The position numbers were made by a program, and so were the translations under genes. A DNA stretch of 28,557 bases from NCBI GenBank assembly GCA_045601305.1, contig JAZRZG010000043.1:1-28557 (forward strand), given 5' to 3'. The notes beneath the pieces were generated by a model. The model had not been told where the DNA came from, did not search any database, and was given only the letters and a program-made list of their open reading frames with translations. The stretch's first letter is position 1; the number at the start of each line of letters is the position of its first letter. Below are positions 14,171 through 22,365 of the stretch, in pieces. The DNA is from Equadaptatus sp045601305. GTDB lineage: Bacteria; Synergistota; Synergistia; Synergistales; Synergistaceae.

Positions 14171-15121
14171 ATGGATATGCTTTTCGGCTTCAAACTGATA
14201 CTGCCGCTTGTGCTGTTAATTATAATAGGAAATCTGCTTTACAGATACAAATTTCTTTCTGACGAAGGGGTTTCCACTTTAACACGGCTGCTTTACTGGG
14301 TCGTGCTTCCCGCGCTGCTGTTCCGCACAAGTTTTTCGTCGGGTATAGAAATTCTTGCAAACTTAAATCTTGTCTGCGCCGCCACCGCTGCATATCTTGT
14401 CACAGCGCTGCTGACTTGGCTGATTTCCGCTCAGATATTTCACAGAGGGCAGCGCGGGCGTATTGCCTCGTCAATCATGGCTTCAATTCGCGCCAACAAT
14501 CTGTATCTCGGCTTTCCTGTAGTGCTGATGGCTTTGGGAGAAGAAGGGATTCGGCAGGCGTCGATTTACCTCGCCGCAACTGTAATGTCTTTTCACATTA
14601 TCTCAATTTCAGGCGCGGAATTTGCGATGCGCGGCAGAATTACAGCCGAAAATATCAGGCAGATATTTTGCAATTTGCTGAAAAATCCTCTTATTATCGC
14701 ATGTCTTGCCGGAATTATTTTGTCATTAACGGGAGTGCGAATTTGGCAGCCTGTTGACCGCGCGGTGAAAATGCTCGGCGACTCGGCTACTTCTATTGCG
14801 CTTATCGCTCTCGGCGCGTCTTTGAAGCTCGACAGTGTCAAAAGCACCCTGACTCTGTTTGTCGAAACAATCGGCGACAATCTTCTCCGTTTTGCCCTTG
14901 CACCGTCCGTAATGCTTCTTTTTACGCGCGTTTTTCATGTTGCTCCGCTTCTTTCGACTGTAACGGTGCTTCTTACTTCTATGCCGGCGGCAGTAAACTG
15001 TTTTATACTTGCAAAGGGCATGGGTATGGATGAAAACTATATGGCGAAGGCAGTTGCCTCAACAACTATTGTCTCAATGCTCGCAATACCTGTCTGGGTA
15101 GTGCTGCTTAACATAGGTTAG
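14171..15121 (+). CDS. AEC (auxin efflux carrier) family transporter
   Basis: The protein of about 316 residues has roughly ten membrane segments in two homologous halves, with the AEC-family patterns LLYWVVLPALLFRTSFSS in the first half and LGASLKLDS near the start of the second. The conserved RANNLYLGFPV resembles the 'N-x-G-F-P' stretch of AEC proteins. Bacterial members move carboxylates such as malate or malonate. The start may be ATG 14171 or ATG 14177; the latter has GGGTGA at a better distance. An upstream in-frame codon at 14132 would lie within the promoter and is rejected. It is the first gene of an operon with two chromate transporter genes, 11 bases before the next start. Confidence 0.85.
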   Translation: MDMLFGFKLILPLVLLIIIGNLLYRYKFLSDEGVSTLTRLLYWVVLPALLFRTSFSSGIEILANLNLVCAATAAYLVTALLTWLISAQIFHRGQRGRIASSIMASIRANNLYLGFPVVLMALGEEGIRQASIYLAATVMSFHIISISGAEFAMRGRITAENIRQIFCNLLKNPLIIACLAGIILSLTGVRIWQPVDRAVKMLGDSATSIALIALGASLKLDSVKSTLTLFVETIGDNLLRFALAPSVMLLFTRVFHVAPLLSTVTVLLTSMPAAVNCFILAKGMGMDENYMAKAVASTTIVSMLAIPVWVVLLNIG

Positions 15122-15132
15122 GAAGTGAAGTA

Positions 15133-15702
15133 ATGAAACAGACTGATTTCAAAACGCTTGCTGAGCTTTACGGCGTATTTTTCAAAATCGGCGCCGTGAC
15201 TTTCGGAGGAGGCATGGCAATGCTTCCCATCATTGAACGCGAACTGGCGGTCAAACGGGACTGGGCGACCTCTGAAGAGCTGCTTGACTACTTTACGCTC
15301 AGTCAGTCACTGCCCGGGCTGATTGCCGCGAATATTTCGATTTTTCTCGGTTACAAACGCGCCGGCAAAACCGGCGGCATTGTCGCGCCTCTTGCGACTA
15401 TAACACCTTCGGTGATTGTAATTACGATTATTGCCGCCTGTCTTGAAAATTTCAGCAGTATTCCCGTTATTCAGAAGGCTCTTTCAGGAATAAACGTCGG
15501 GGTTGCGGCAATGCTTACCTATACAGTTGTTAATTTCGGCAAAAAGACTGTCAAAGACTTGCTCAGTGTTCTGCTTTTCGCCGCTGCTTTCGTTATGCTG
15601 TTCTTCTTTAAGATGAACACTCTCTGGATTATCCTGTTCGGCACACTTGCGGGCATATTTTACACCTGCTGCCGCGGCGGATGGAAGGAACTGACACGAT
15701 AA
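15133..15702 (+). CDS. Chromate transporter, half-size subunit 1 (CHR family)
   Basis: The 189-residue protein is one half-length CHR domain with about six membrane segments. It shows the family motif AVTFGGGMAMLPIIERE near residue 20 and the SQSLPGLIAANIS stretch that corresponds to the conserved 'P-G-P' region. Short CHR proteins are encoded as tandem pairs with opposite topology and likely act as a heterodimer; they export chromate or take up or exchange other oxyanions such as sulfate. AGGAAG lies 7 bases before the ATG. Its stop codon overlaps the ATG of the second subunit (TAATG). Confidence 0.9.
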   Translation: MKQTDFKTLAELYGVFFKIGAVTFGGGMAMLPIIERELAVKRDWATSEELLDYFTLSQSLPGLIAANISIFLGYKRAGKTGGIVAPLATITPSVIVITIIAACLENFSSIPVIQKALSGINVGVAAMLTYTVVNFGKKTVKDLLSVLLFAAAFVMLFFFKMNTLWIILFGTLAGIFYTCCRGGWKELTR

Positions 15703-16265
15703 TGTCTCTCTGGGCGCTTTTCTGGGTTTTTGCTTACGTTGGACTTCTCACAATAGGCGGCGGGCTTGTCGCCATTCCTATTATGCAGCAGGAAATTATC
15801 GCAAAACGCGGTCTGATTTCTCTGCATGAATTCATAAATATGATTGCAGTATCAGAGTCCACCCCTGGACCTATGGGAATAAACATGGCGACTTATATCG
15901 GCTACAAACTTCATGGTATATTCGGCGCGCTGATGACAAGTGTTGGAACAGTTTTTCCCTCGGTTGTTATCGCTCTGGTTATCGCAATCTATTTCAGCCG
16001 CTTTCAGGACAAACCGTTCGTAAAGGCATGCTTCAAAGGACTCCGCCCTGCCGTTACAGGCATGATAGGCGTTGCAGCCGCGCAGATTTTCATCTATTCG
16101 CTGCTTAACACAGAAAAATTCGGGCTTACGCGTCAAATCTGCGACTTGTTCTACTGGAAAAACGTTATATTCTATCTGCTTGCGATATTCGGACTTTTCA
16201 AACTGAAAATGCACCCTGTACTGGCAATAGCCGCCGGCGCGATTTTCGGAATAATATTCCTCTAA
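15702..16265 (+). CDS. Chromate transporter, half-size subunit 2 (CHR family)
   Basis: The 187-residue second CHR domain carries LLTIGGGLVAIPIMQQEII near its N-terminus and the SESTPGPMGINMATYIG motif, the canonical 'PGP' signature. It is a full paralogue of the preceding subunit but better conserved in that motif. The ATG at 15702 shares bases with the previous stop, so translation is coupled; the frame extends upstream to 15681 but that lies inside the other gene. A terminator follows at once. Physiological substrate in an anaerobe is uncertain. Confidence 0.9.
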   Translation: MSLWALFWVFAYVGLLTIGGGLVAIPIMQQEIIAKRGLISLHEFINMIAVSESTPGPMGINMATYIGYKLHGIFGALMTSVGTVFPSVVIALVIAIYFSRFQDKPFVKACFKGLRPAVTGMIGVAAAQIFIYSLLNTEKFGLTRQICDLFYWKNVIFYLLAIFGLFKLKMHPVLAIAAGAIFGIIFL

Positions 16266-16276
16266 TGCCTGATAAG

Positions 16277-16310
16277 GTAAAAAATCCCTGCATACGCAGG
16301 GATTTTTTAC
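16277..16310. terminator. Strong bidirectional terminator between convergent genes
   Basis: GTAAAAAATCCCTGC pairs with GCAGGGATTTTTTAC around a four-base ATAC loop, a 15-bp perfect stem with A and T runs on both flanks. It ends the transporter operon and the convergent 137-aa gene. Confidence 0.92.
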
Positions 16311-16324
16311 GACTAAACCAAATC

Positions 16325-16738
16325 CTACTTTGCAGGCGCTGCTGCAGGCTGCTGAGACGCAGGCTGCTGTGCAGGTGCCGGTTGTGCAGGCTGCTGAGGC
16401 GCAGGCGCTGCTTTAGGCTGTGCAACTGGCTGCGGCGCAGGCATAGGCTGTGCAGCCTGCTGCTTTTTGCCGAATCCGAAGATCGGGGTACGTTTGCGAA
16501 CTATAAATTCATAGTTCCAAACACCGCGGCGGTCTGCTGCCCAGCGGGCATTGATAATTTCCCATTTTTCAGCTTTGATCTGCTGAAGCGTAACAACAGC
16601 GTTTTCTGAGAACATTACGGCATAATCATACTTTCTGCAGCTGCCAATCAAGCTGAAAAGCAAAACAAGAGCAATAATTGCTGTTGATACGGCTATTACT
16701 AATTTGCATATATTGGTGTCTTTAAGTTTGTCGAGCAT
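16325..16738 (-). CDS. Small membrane protein with DUF4177-like core and Pro/Gln/Ala tail (paralogue 1)
   Basis: The 137-residue protein has one membrane segment (about residues 12-33, LVIAVSTAIIALVLLFSLI). A compact domain follows from CRKYDYAVMFSENAVVTL through WEIINARWAADRRGVWNYEF. The last 45 residues consist almost only of Pro, Gln and Ala. The core resembles DUF4177-type domains ('YEY... GWE-x-V... F-x-R') by eye. A close paralogue is at 24700-25140, with the core nearly identical. GGGAGG lies about 7 bases before the ATG. The tail is encoded by repetitive DNA and may vary in length. Function unknown; the tail may cross the periplasm or bind peptidoglycan, which is speculation. Confidence 0.72.
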   Translation of the reverse strand: MLDKLKDTNICKLVIAVSTAIIALVLLFSLIGSCRKYDYAVMFSENAVVTLQQIKAEKWEIINARWAADRRGVWNYEFIVRKRTPIFGFGKKQQAAQPMPAPQPVAQPKAAPAPQQPAQPAPAQQPASQQPAAAPAK

Positions 16739-16830
16739 ACTGTTACCTCCCTTCTGCGATTAGTATATACAAATATTTTTTCGCACACGGAGTATTTTAT
16801 CACATATATCGGCTGTGTGCACATTATTTA

Positions 16831-16852
16831 AGATTTAATCAAGATTTAATCA
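16831..16852. repeat. 11-bp tandem duplication at the end of pepF
   Basis: AGATTTAATCA occurs twice in direct succession. The duplicated block contains the pepF stop codon (TGA at 16839-16841 on the minus strand), so it lies exactly across the gene end. Too short to say more. Confidence 0.7.
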
Positions 16853-18677
16853 ATTTTTCTATCGCGTCAACTGTAGTTTCAAACTGTTTTATCACGGCTT
16901 GAACCGGTTCTGTTGTACTCATGTCAGCGCCTGCCGCTTTGAGAAGCTCTATCGGATAATTGCTGCCACCCTCTGTCAGGAATTTGAGATAACGGTCGCG
17001 GGCAGGCTTTCCTTTCGCAAGTATTCCGCCTGCAAGTGCAGTTGCGGCGGAATAGCCGGTTGCATACTGATATACGTAGAACGGTGTATAGAAATGCGGA
17101 ATTCTTGCCCATTCCATTTTCAGCGGTTCGTCTATGACAATATCAGGACCGTAATATTTCCTGTTAAGTTCATACCAGAGCTGCTGAAGCGCTTCCTGCG
17201 TTGTGTCGCCGCATTCGGCAGCGCGTTTGTGCACTTCCCGTTCAAACGAGGCAAACATTGTCTGACGATAAACGGTCGTGCGGATATTTTCAAGTCTTCT
17301 GTTGAGCAGGAACAGTTTTTTGCGTTTGTCCTTTGTGGTCGCAATAAGATGTTCAAGCAGCAGCACTTCGTTGGTTGTTGACGCGACTTCTGCCGTAAAA
17401 ATGCAGTAATCCGCTGTCGAATATGGCTGTGTGCCGTGCGAATAGAAGCTGTGCATTGAATGTCCCATCTCATGCACAAGTGTCGAAACATCATTGATAT
17501 TGTTAGTGTGATTAAGAAACATGTACGGATGTGTACCGTAACTTCCCCAGGAATACGCGCCGCTGCGTTTTCCTTTGTTCGGGAAAACGTCAACCCAGCC
17601 TTCATCAAGACCGCGTTTCACCTGTGCAACGTAGTTTCTGCCAAGCGGCTGAAGCGCTTCAAACATAATATCCTTCGCTTCGCTCCAGCTGATGTCACCA
17701 AACGGATCCGCAAGCAGCGGAGTGTATATGTCATACATGTGAAGTTCCTTGAGCCGCAGCTGTTGTTTTCGAAGCTGCATATAGCGGTACATAGGCTGAA
17801 GATTATTTTCTATCGCAGATACAAGATTGTCGTAAACCGAGACAGGGATTTTGTTTGCGTCAAGCGCTGCCTCAAGCGGCGACGCGTAATGCCGCACGCT
17901 GGCGTAAAATTTTGCCGCCTTGAGCATTCCGTTGAAGGTTGCGCCTAACGTATTTTTCATTTCGCAGTACGGTCTGTAAAGCGATGCAAACGCCTGTCTG
18001 CGTACGCTGCGGTTTCTTGACCGCAGGAAAGAAACCGCGCGTTCCTCAGACAGTTCAACAGATCTGCCCATCTCGTTTTTGATGGACTCAAATTTCATGT
18101 CAGCGTTTGTGAGCATTGAAAACGTATTGTCCGCCGTGTCTGAAAATTCTCCGGTCTGAGCAAGAATATTCTCCTCAGCCGCGGAAAGCACGTGCTTTTT
18201 CTGCCTCAGCAGTTCTTTGAGCGTAAACGCGTAATCCTTGAGCGACGCATCCTTTGCAAACTGTTTCAGCGTTGTCTCCGGAAGGGAAAGCAGTTCAGGC
18301 GTGACAAAACTTAACGACGCTCCGTACTGAACGGAAAGCGCAGAAATTTTGTTCACAAGCGCCTGATATTTTGAGTCGGCAGTATCTTCGTGGCTGCGCA
18401 TATTGGCAAACACAACCAGTTTGCCGAGCATAATTTCCGTTTTGTCACGCGCGGTGAAAAATTCAAGCAGTTTTGCAGCCGAATTCAGCTTACCGGAGAA
18501 TTTCACAAGCTTGGAAATTGCAGCCTTAACCGCTTCATAATCCTTGTCCCACGCCTTTGTATCGGCATAAATGCCTTCAAGTCTCCAGCAGTATTTTCCC
18601 GGCAGTTCGCCGCGTTTCGGCAGAATATTTCCGCCTCCGAGCTTTAATTCAAGTTCTTTGTCCGTTTTTTTTGCCAT
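16839..18677 (-). CDS. pepF: Oligoendopeptidase F family zinc metallopeptidase (M3B)
   Basis: The 612-residue protein matches PepF in length and layout: a helical N-terminal region (PF08439-type, about 115-185), then the M3 catalytic domain. The zinc site HEMGH is at residues 402-406, with Glu430 (FTAEVAS) as the expected third ligand. The substrate-binding stretch GAYSWGSYGTHPYMFLN lies just before it. These cytoplasmic enzymes hydrolyse peptides of about 7-17 residues. GGAGG lies 8 bases before the ATG. It starts 26 bases after tonB, so it is probably the last gene of the exbB-exbD-tonB unit, perhaps processing peptides taken up by the cell. No terminator is obvious after it. Confidence 0.93.
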   Translation of the reverse strand: MAKKTDKELELKLGGGNILPKRGELPGKYCWRLEGIYADTKAWDKDYEAVKAAISKLVKFSGKLNSAAKLLEFFTARDKTEIMLGKLVVFANMRSHEDTADSKYQALVNKISALSVQYGASLSFVTPELLSLPETTLKQFAKDASLKDYAFTLKELLRQKKHVLSAAEENILAQTGEFSDTADNTFSMLTNADMKFESIKNEMGRSVELSEERAVSFLRSRNRSVRRQAFASLYRPYCEMKNTLGATFNGMLKAAKFYASVRHYASPLEAALDANKIPVSVYDNLVSAIENNLQPMYRYMQLRKQQLRLKELHMYDIYTPLLADPFGDISWSEAKDIMFEALQPLGRNYVAQVKRGLDEGWVDVFPNKGKRSGAYSWGSYGTHPYMFLNHTNNINDVSTLVHEMGHSMHSFYSHGTQPYSTADYCIFTAEVASTTNEVLLLEHLIATTKDKRKKLFLLNRRLENIRTTVYRQTMFASFEREVHKRAAECGDTTQEALQQLWYELNRKYYGPDIVIDEPLKMEWARIPHFYTPFYVYQYATGYSAATALAGGILAKGKPARDRYLKFLTEGGSNYPIELLKAAGADMSTTEPVQAVIKQFETTVDAIEKLIKS

Positions 18678-18703
18678 AATATCTACCTCCGTCGTAAAGA
18701 CGA

Positions 18704-19354
18704 TTAATCGCTTAGTCTGAAACTAATCGGCACTCTGGCTTTTGCGTTTTCAGTTTGTGCGAAATTCCACTGCGACACTGCGCATTTTGCAGCCTCGTCA
18801 AGCCTCGCAAAGCCGCTTGACCTCTCAACCCTGCAGTCTGTCACCTTGCCGTTTTCTATTGTTATGAGAAGCACTGCCGTCCCCTCTTCCCGTCTCTTTC
18901 TTGAAAACGCCGGATATTGCGGAGTTACTTTTTTAGTGATGACAAGAGAGGTGATATCCGTAATCTCAGCCGTGCTGCTTCCCTTTGCGCTGCCTTGCGA
19001 AACTGCTGACGCAATCACTTGATTTTCGCCGCCGCCTGTTTCAGCTGACGCACTGCTTTGCGGTGTGGCATTTGATATTTCCGGCTTATTTTTAACAGGC
19101 GCCGTGCTTTTTTCAGCTGTTTTTTTGGCAGACACAGGCTTTGTCATCTGACGTTTGACATGCTCTGTTTGTTTAACTGTCTGCGGTTTTACGTTGTGTA
19201 CAATTTTTTGTTCTATAAGCCGTACCGTTACCTCGTTATTATGCCTCCTGCCCTGCCTGAAATCCGGCAGACAGAAAAAAAACAGCATGTGAATCAGAAA
19301 ACTCACAAGAACGGCAATTATCCACTTTCTGTTTTCTCGGCTGACCTTGGACAT
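18704..19354 (-). CDS. tonB: TonB-family energy transducer
   Basis: The 216-residue protein has one N-terminal membrane anchor (about residues 11-29, IIAVLVSFLIHMLFFFCLP), including the conserved Ser/His face (SFLIH). A long Lys/Thr/Ser/Pro-containing linker (50-135) would span the periplasm. The C-terminal TonB domain (about 140-216) has TPQYPAFSRKRREEGTAVL and the SSGFARLDEAA stretch. It couples the inner-membrane proton gradient to outer-membrane receptors. The ATG overlaps the exbD stop codon (TAATG). The linker is less proline-rich than in enterobacteria. Confidence 0.92.
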   Translation of the reverse strand: MSKVSRENRKWIIAVLVSFLIHMLFFFCLPDFRQGRRHNNEVTVRLIEQKIVHNVKPQTVKQTEHVKRQMTKPVSAKKTAEKSTAPVKNKPEISNATPQSSASAETGGGENQVIASAVSQGSAKGSSTAEITDITSLVITKKVTPQYPAFSRKRREEGTAVLLITIENGKVTDCRVERSSGFARLDEAAKCAVSQWNFAQTENAKARVPISFRLSD

Positions 19355-19737
19355 TATTTGTCTTCATTCTGCATAAGCAGTCCTGCTGACGAAATGCCTT
19401 CTGCTTTCAGCATGGCAAGCACTCTTGCGACCGCACCGTAGCTTGCCGACTTGTCGCCTGCGACAAGCACATCACGCGGCTGCAAGGCTCTTGCAAGTTC
19501 CGCAAGCCTTTCCATAGACACAGTTTTGCCGTTCCACTGTACGCTTCCGTCTGCAAGCACGGAAACTGTAACCGCTGCCTCTGCGTTCGGTGAAACAGCC
19601 TTGCCCGAAGGCAGCTCTACATTGAGCTTTCCGTTGATGAATGAGGAAGTCAGTACAAAAAATATTATAAGCATGAACATCATGTCGATAAGCGGCGTGA
19701 TGTCTATGTCTGCAACTCTTCTGCGTTTATTTTTCAT
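19354..19737 (-). CDS. exbD: ExbD/TolR-family proton channel subunit
   Basis: The 127-residue protein starts MKNKRRRVADIDITPLIDMM. The single membrane helix (about 15-35) carries Asp18 in the conserved 'TPLID' motif, the residue that takes part in proton movement. A periplasmic domain of normal size follows. Its start overlaps the last codons of exbB by 11 bases, so the genes are translationally coupled. Its place before tonB favours ExbD over TolR. Confidence 0.93.
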   Translation of the reverse strand: MKNKRRRVADIDITPLIDMMFMLIIFFVLTSSFINGKLNVELPSGKAVSPNAEAAVTVSVLADGSVQWNGKTVSMERLAELARALQPRDVLVAGDKSASYGAVARVLAMLKAEGISSAGLLMQNEDK

Positions 19738-20341
19738 TGTTTCTGATCAGATGTTCCGTAATTATGAAGTCAGCTCCGCGATTCAGCGTTTCTTCTTCGC
19801 TGTCAATGCGCGACACAAGCATGCCGTGGATAAAAATAAACGGAATTGCCGCAACAAGCCCCGCGACTGTTGTGAAAAGCGCTTTGTAAATGCCTCCCGT
19901 GACTTCAGCTCCCGTTATCTGCCCCCCAAAATTGAGAGAATGGAACATTTCAACCATTCCCAAAACAGTACCGAGAAGTCCGAGCAGCGGCGACAGTTTT
20001 GCTGCAAGCTCAAGCAGCCACAGATGTTTTTCCCAACGGTAAATTTCGCGCCTTATCTGCTGTTCCGCAAGCAGCTTGATTTCCTCATTGCCAAGTTCCC
20101 AATGAGTGTAGGCTGCCATAAACACGCGGTGCAGAGAACTGCCCTTTTCGCTGACAATTTTGTATGCCTTGTCTCTGTCTCCTCTGAACATTGCTTCACC
20201 AAAGGCAAGTTCAAGCTTTTCCGCGTCAACCGTGTTGCTCCTGAAGAAAATCAGTCTTTCGACCGTAACCGCAAGAGCAATAACGGACATCGCGAAAATA
20301 ACCCACATGATATATCCGCCCTGCTGCATATATTCGTACAT
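19727..20341 (-). CDS. exbB: ExbB/TolQ/MotA-family proton channel subunit
   Basis: The 204-residue protein has three membrane segments: about 10-30, 110-130 and 150-172. The family core is LLELAAKLSPLLGLLGTVLGM then VEMFHSL, followed by GGIYKALFTTVAGLVAAIPF. It forms the pentameric channel of the TonB energising complex in the inner membrane. GGAGG lies 8 bases before the ATG. It is the first gene of exbB-exbD-tonB(-pepF). The region upstream carries heptamer arrays, and I see no convincing promoter in it. Confidence 0.93.
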   Translation of the reverse strand: MYEYMQQGGYIMWVIFAMSVIALAVTVERLIFFRSNTVDAEKLELAFGEAMFRGDRDKAYKIVSEKGSSLHRVFMAAYTHWELGNEEIKLLAEQQIRREIYRWEKHLWLLELAAKLSPLLGLLGTVLGMVEMFHSLNFGGQITGAEVTGGIYKALFTTVAGLVAAIPFIFIHGMLVSRIDSEEETLNRGADFIITEHLIRNNEK

Positions 20342-20387
20342 AATACCACCTCCGTTAGTCGCTGTTCCGTTGTTCGCTGTATGCCAT

Positions 20388-20422
20388 CAAATTACCAATT
20401 ACCAAGTACCAATTACCAACTG
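20388..20422. repeat. Heptamer array, class A (CCAATTA-type), upstream of exbB
   Basis: Five consecutive 7-bp units read CAAATTA, CCAATTA, CCAAGTA, CCAATTA, CCAACTG. Nearly the same unit order recurs at 25250-25284, and the reverse-complement class (ATTGGTA) occurs at 20528-20555 in the same gap. No gene or other structure explains it. Confidence 0.85.
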
Positions 20423-20527
20423 TTGTGTTGTAACAAGTAGCAACGTTTGAAAGTCAGAATCTTAACACCTTAAAGGATTTTTTATGCTTCTGCTTTCGAT
20501 AAAGGCTTGCGAAGCAAGGCATCCTCA

Positions 20528-20555
20528 ACTGGTAATTCGTAATTGGTCATTGGTA
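20528..20555. repeat. Heptamer array, class A inverted, abutting the btuC stop codon
   Basis: Units ACTGGTA, ATTCGTA, ATTGGTC, ATTGGTA run directly into the TAA of the cobalamin permease gene. They are the reverse complement of the array at 20388-20422, so the two could pair across a loop of about 105 bases and act as a transcript end structure. Confidence 0.8.
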
Positions 20556-20556
20556 A

Positions 20557-21534
20557 TTATTTTTCTCTCACCAGCAGCCAAAGGAAGAATATCGAACCGA
20601 TAAATGCCGTGATAATCCCAACAGGCACTTCCGAGGGCGCCCACAAAATCCGCGCGGACGTGTCGCACAGCACGAGAAACGCTCCGCCGAACAACGCCGA
20701 AGCCGTCATAAGTTCTCTGTGCGCGCTGCCCGCAAAACGTCTGCAAATATGAGGCGCAAGCAGACCGATAAATCCGACAGGACCGCATACCGAAACGTTT
20801 ATCGCAATTACAAACGACACGGCAAGAAACAGCGCTCGCCTGAGTTTTTCAACGCTTACTCCCCTGCTTGCCGCAAGACGCTCTCCGCAGACAAACAAGT
20901 CAAGTTCGCGCGACGCGAAAAGCGCGGCAAGCAAAATCAGTACAAGCGCCGGCAGTGTTGTCCAAACCTGCGAAAAGCCGACTGTTTCAAGTCCTCCCAC
21001 AGACCAGCGGAGCGCACGGAAAGAGTCAACGTAGCTTCCGCTGTACTGCATAATCATGTTAAGGCTCGAAAGCAGACAGCTTATTGCAATTCCGGCAAGC
21101 AGAAGCGTTGCGCTGTTCATTCCTCGGCGTTTCAGTCTGCCTGCCGCGTAAATAGCGAACGTCGCAAGCAGCGACCCGGCAAAGGCTGCAAGCGAAATGC
21201 CCGACAAAACACCGAACAGAGTAAACTCCATGCCCAGCCGTATGTAGGTAACTGCCCCGAATGCCGCTCCTGACGAAATTCCGAGCATATCAGGAGACGC
21301 AAGATCATTCCTGAAAAGCGCCTGAAAAATCATGCCGCATACCGCAAGCGTCGCGCCCGTTATCCAGCCGAGCAGCACACGCGGGACTCTCAGTTCCCAA
21401 AATATTCTTGCAAGCGATTCGTCACAATCAGCGGAAAGGACTGAAAACGGCACATTTTCCGCGCCGAAAAACGGCGCAAGAACAAGAATTGCAAGTGATA
21501 CAGGCAAAAGCAGTGAAAATACGCTTTTTTTCAT
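20557..21534 (-). CDS. btuC: FecCD/BtuC-family ABC permease, cobalamin type
   Basis: The 325-residue protein has the ten-helix FecCD fold. Family motifs are LRVPRVLLGWITGATLAVCG near residue 48, FRNDLASPDMLGISSGAAFGA, and the C-terminal GPVGFIGLLAPHICRR-x-x-G that contacts the ATPase. Members import iron-siderophores, haem or vitamin B12. The cobalamin riboswitch before this operon makes B12 or a related corrinoid the best substrate call. The start overlaps the ATPase gene's end by 4 bases. The periplasmic binding protein (BtuF) is not in the window. A single permease gene implies a homodimer. Confidence 0.88.
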   Translation of the reverse strand: MKKSVFSLLLPVSLAILVLAPFFGAENVPFSVLSADCDESLARIFWELRVPRVLLGWITGATLAVCGMIFQALFRNDLASPDMLGISSGAAFGAVTYIRLGMEFTLFGVLSGISLAAFAGSLLATFAIYAAGRLKRRGMNSATLLLAGIAISCLLSSLNMIMQYSGSYVDSFRALRWSVGGLETVGFSQVWTTLPALVLILLAALFASRELDLFVCGERLAASRGVSVEKLRRALFLAVSFVIAINVSVCGPVGFIGLLAPHICRRFAGSAHRELMTASALFGGAFLVLCDTSARILWAPSEVPVGIITAFIGSIFFLWLLVREK

Positions 21535-22313
21535 CTCAAAAGTCCCTCAGGCGCTACACAGACAGTTCTTCCGTCAGACTTAAATTCGGCAAATTCTGTT
21601 TCAAACAGCCGCGCGAGCACCTTCTGCGAAAGCAGACTGTCTGAATCTCCGCTCCAGACAAGACGTCCGCTTTTTACTGCAAGGATATAATCAGCGCAGT
21701 GCAGCGCGAAATTCGCGTCATGCGTTACACAGACAACCGTAACGCCCTGTTCTTTGTTGATTTTCTCAACCAGCGCAAGCAGTTCCTCTTGATATTTGTA
21801 ATCCAAAAAATTTGCCGGCTCGTCAAGAAACAGAATATCCGTGCCTTGCGCAAGAGCCGCCGCAAGCAGCGCACGCCGGCGTTCGCCGCCTGAAAGCGTG
21901 TTCAGTTTTCTGTCCGCAAGTTCTGAAACCCCGGCAGTTTTCAGCGCATTGTCAACGATTTGTTCATCCTCTGCCGCCGTACCAGCAAAAGGACTGTGCC
22001 ACGGATAACGTGACATCGCGGCAAATTCGCGGACGGCAAAAGGCAGAAAGTCAGAACCCGACTGATGCAGCCAGGCAATCCGGCGCGCTGTTTCCTTTTC
22101 GCTCATGGAAGTAAGACTTTTGCCGTCAAGCAGCACAACTCCGCCGAAATCTCTGTTAAGACCTCCCATACAGGCAAGCAGACTGCTTTTGCCTGCGCCG
22201 TTCGGACCTATTATGCAGGTAAAACTGCCTTTCTCAATCTGAAAAGCGAGACTGTCCAGTATTTGCGCGCCGCCGATTTCAAGCGACAGATTATTTACTT
22301 CAAACAATGCCAC
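21531..22313 (-). CDS. btuD: ABC transporter ATPase, cobalamin/siderophore type
   Basis: The 260-residue protein has the Walker A GPNGAGKSS (36-44), Q-loop WLHQSG, signature LSGGERRRALLAAALAQG, Walker B DILFLDEPANFLDYKY and switch histidine CVTHDANFA. It is close to FecE/BtuD/FhuC. It energises corrinoid import with the downstream permease. The GTG at 22313 is chosen because AAAGGA lies 9 bases upstream and the preceding open frame (to 22466) runs through the riboswitch terminator. It is the first gene after the riboswitch. Confidence 0.9.
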   Translation of the reverse strand: MALFEVNNLSLEIGGAQILDSLAFQIEKGSFTCIIGPNGAGKSSLLACMGGLNRDFGGVVLLDGKSLTSMSEKETARRIAWLHQSGSDFLPFAVREFAAMSRYPWHSPFAGTAAEDEQIVDNALKTAGVSELADRKLNTLSGGERRRALLAAALAQGTDILFLDEPANFLDYKYQEELLALVEKINKEQGVTVVCVTHDANFALHCADYILAVKSGRLVWSGDSDSLLSQKVLARLFETEFAEFKSDGRTVCVAPEGLLR

Positions 22314-22344
22314 AGCCTCACGTCCTTTCGGTTTTAAGACATAG

Positions 22345-22365
22345 AAAAAAGCCCGCACGGGCTTT
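22345..22365 (-). terminator. Intrinsic terminator of the cobalamin riboswitch
   Basis: On the minus strand AAAGCCCG-TG-CGGGCTTT is followed by TTTC, a compact terminator between the aptamer and the ATPase start codon. It is the likely expression platform: with B12 bound, transcription should stop here. Confidence 0.8.

Noticed and set aside
19451..20440. Plus-strand frame of 329 codons over exbD and exbB
   Set aside because: It is antisense to two clear, overlapping family members and shows no domain; it extends into heptamer repeats at its end.
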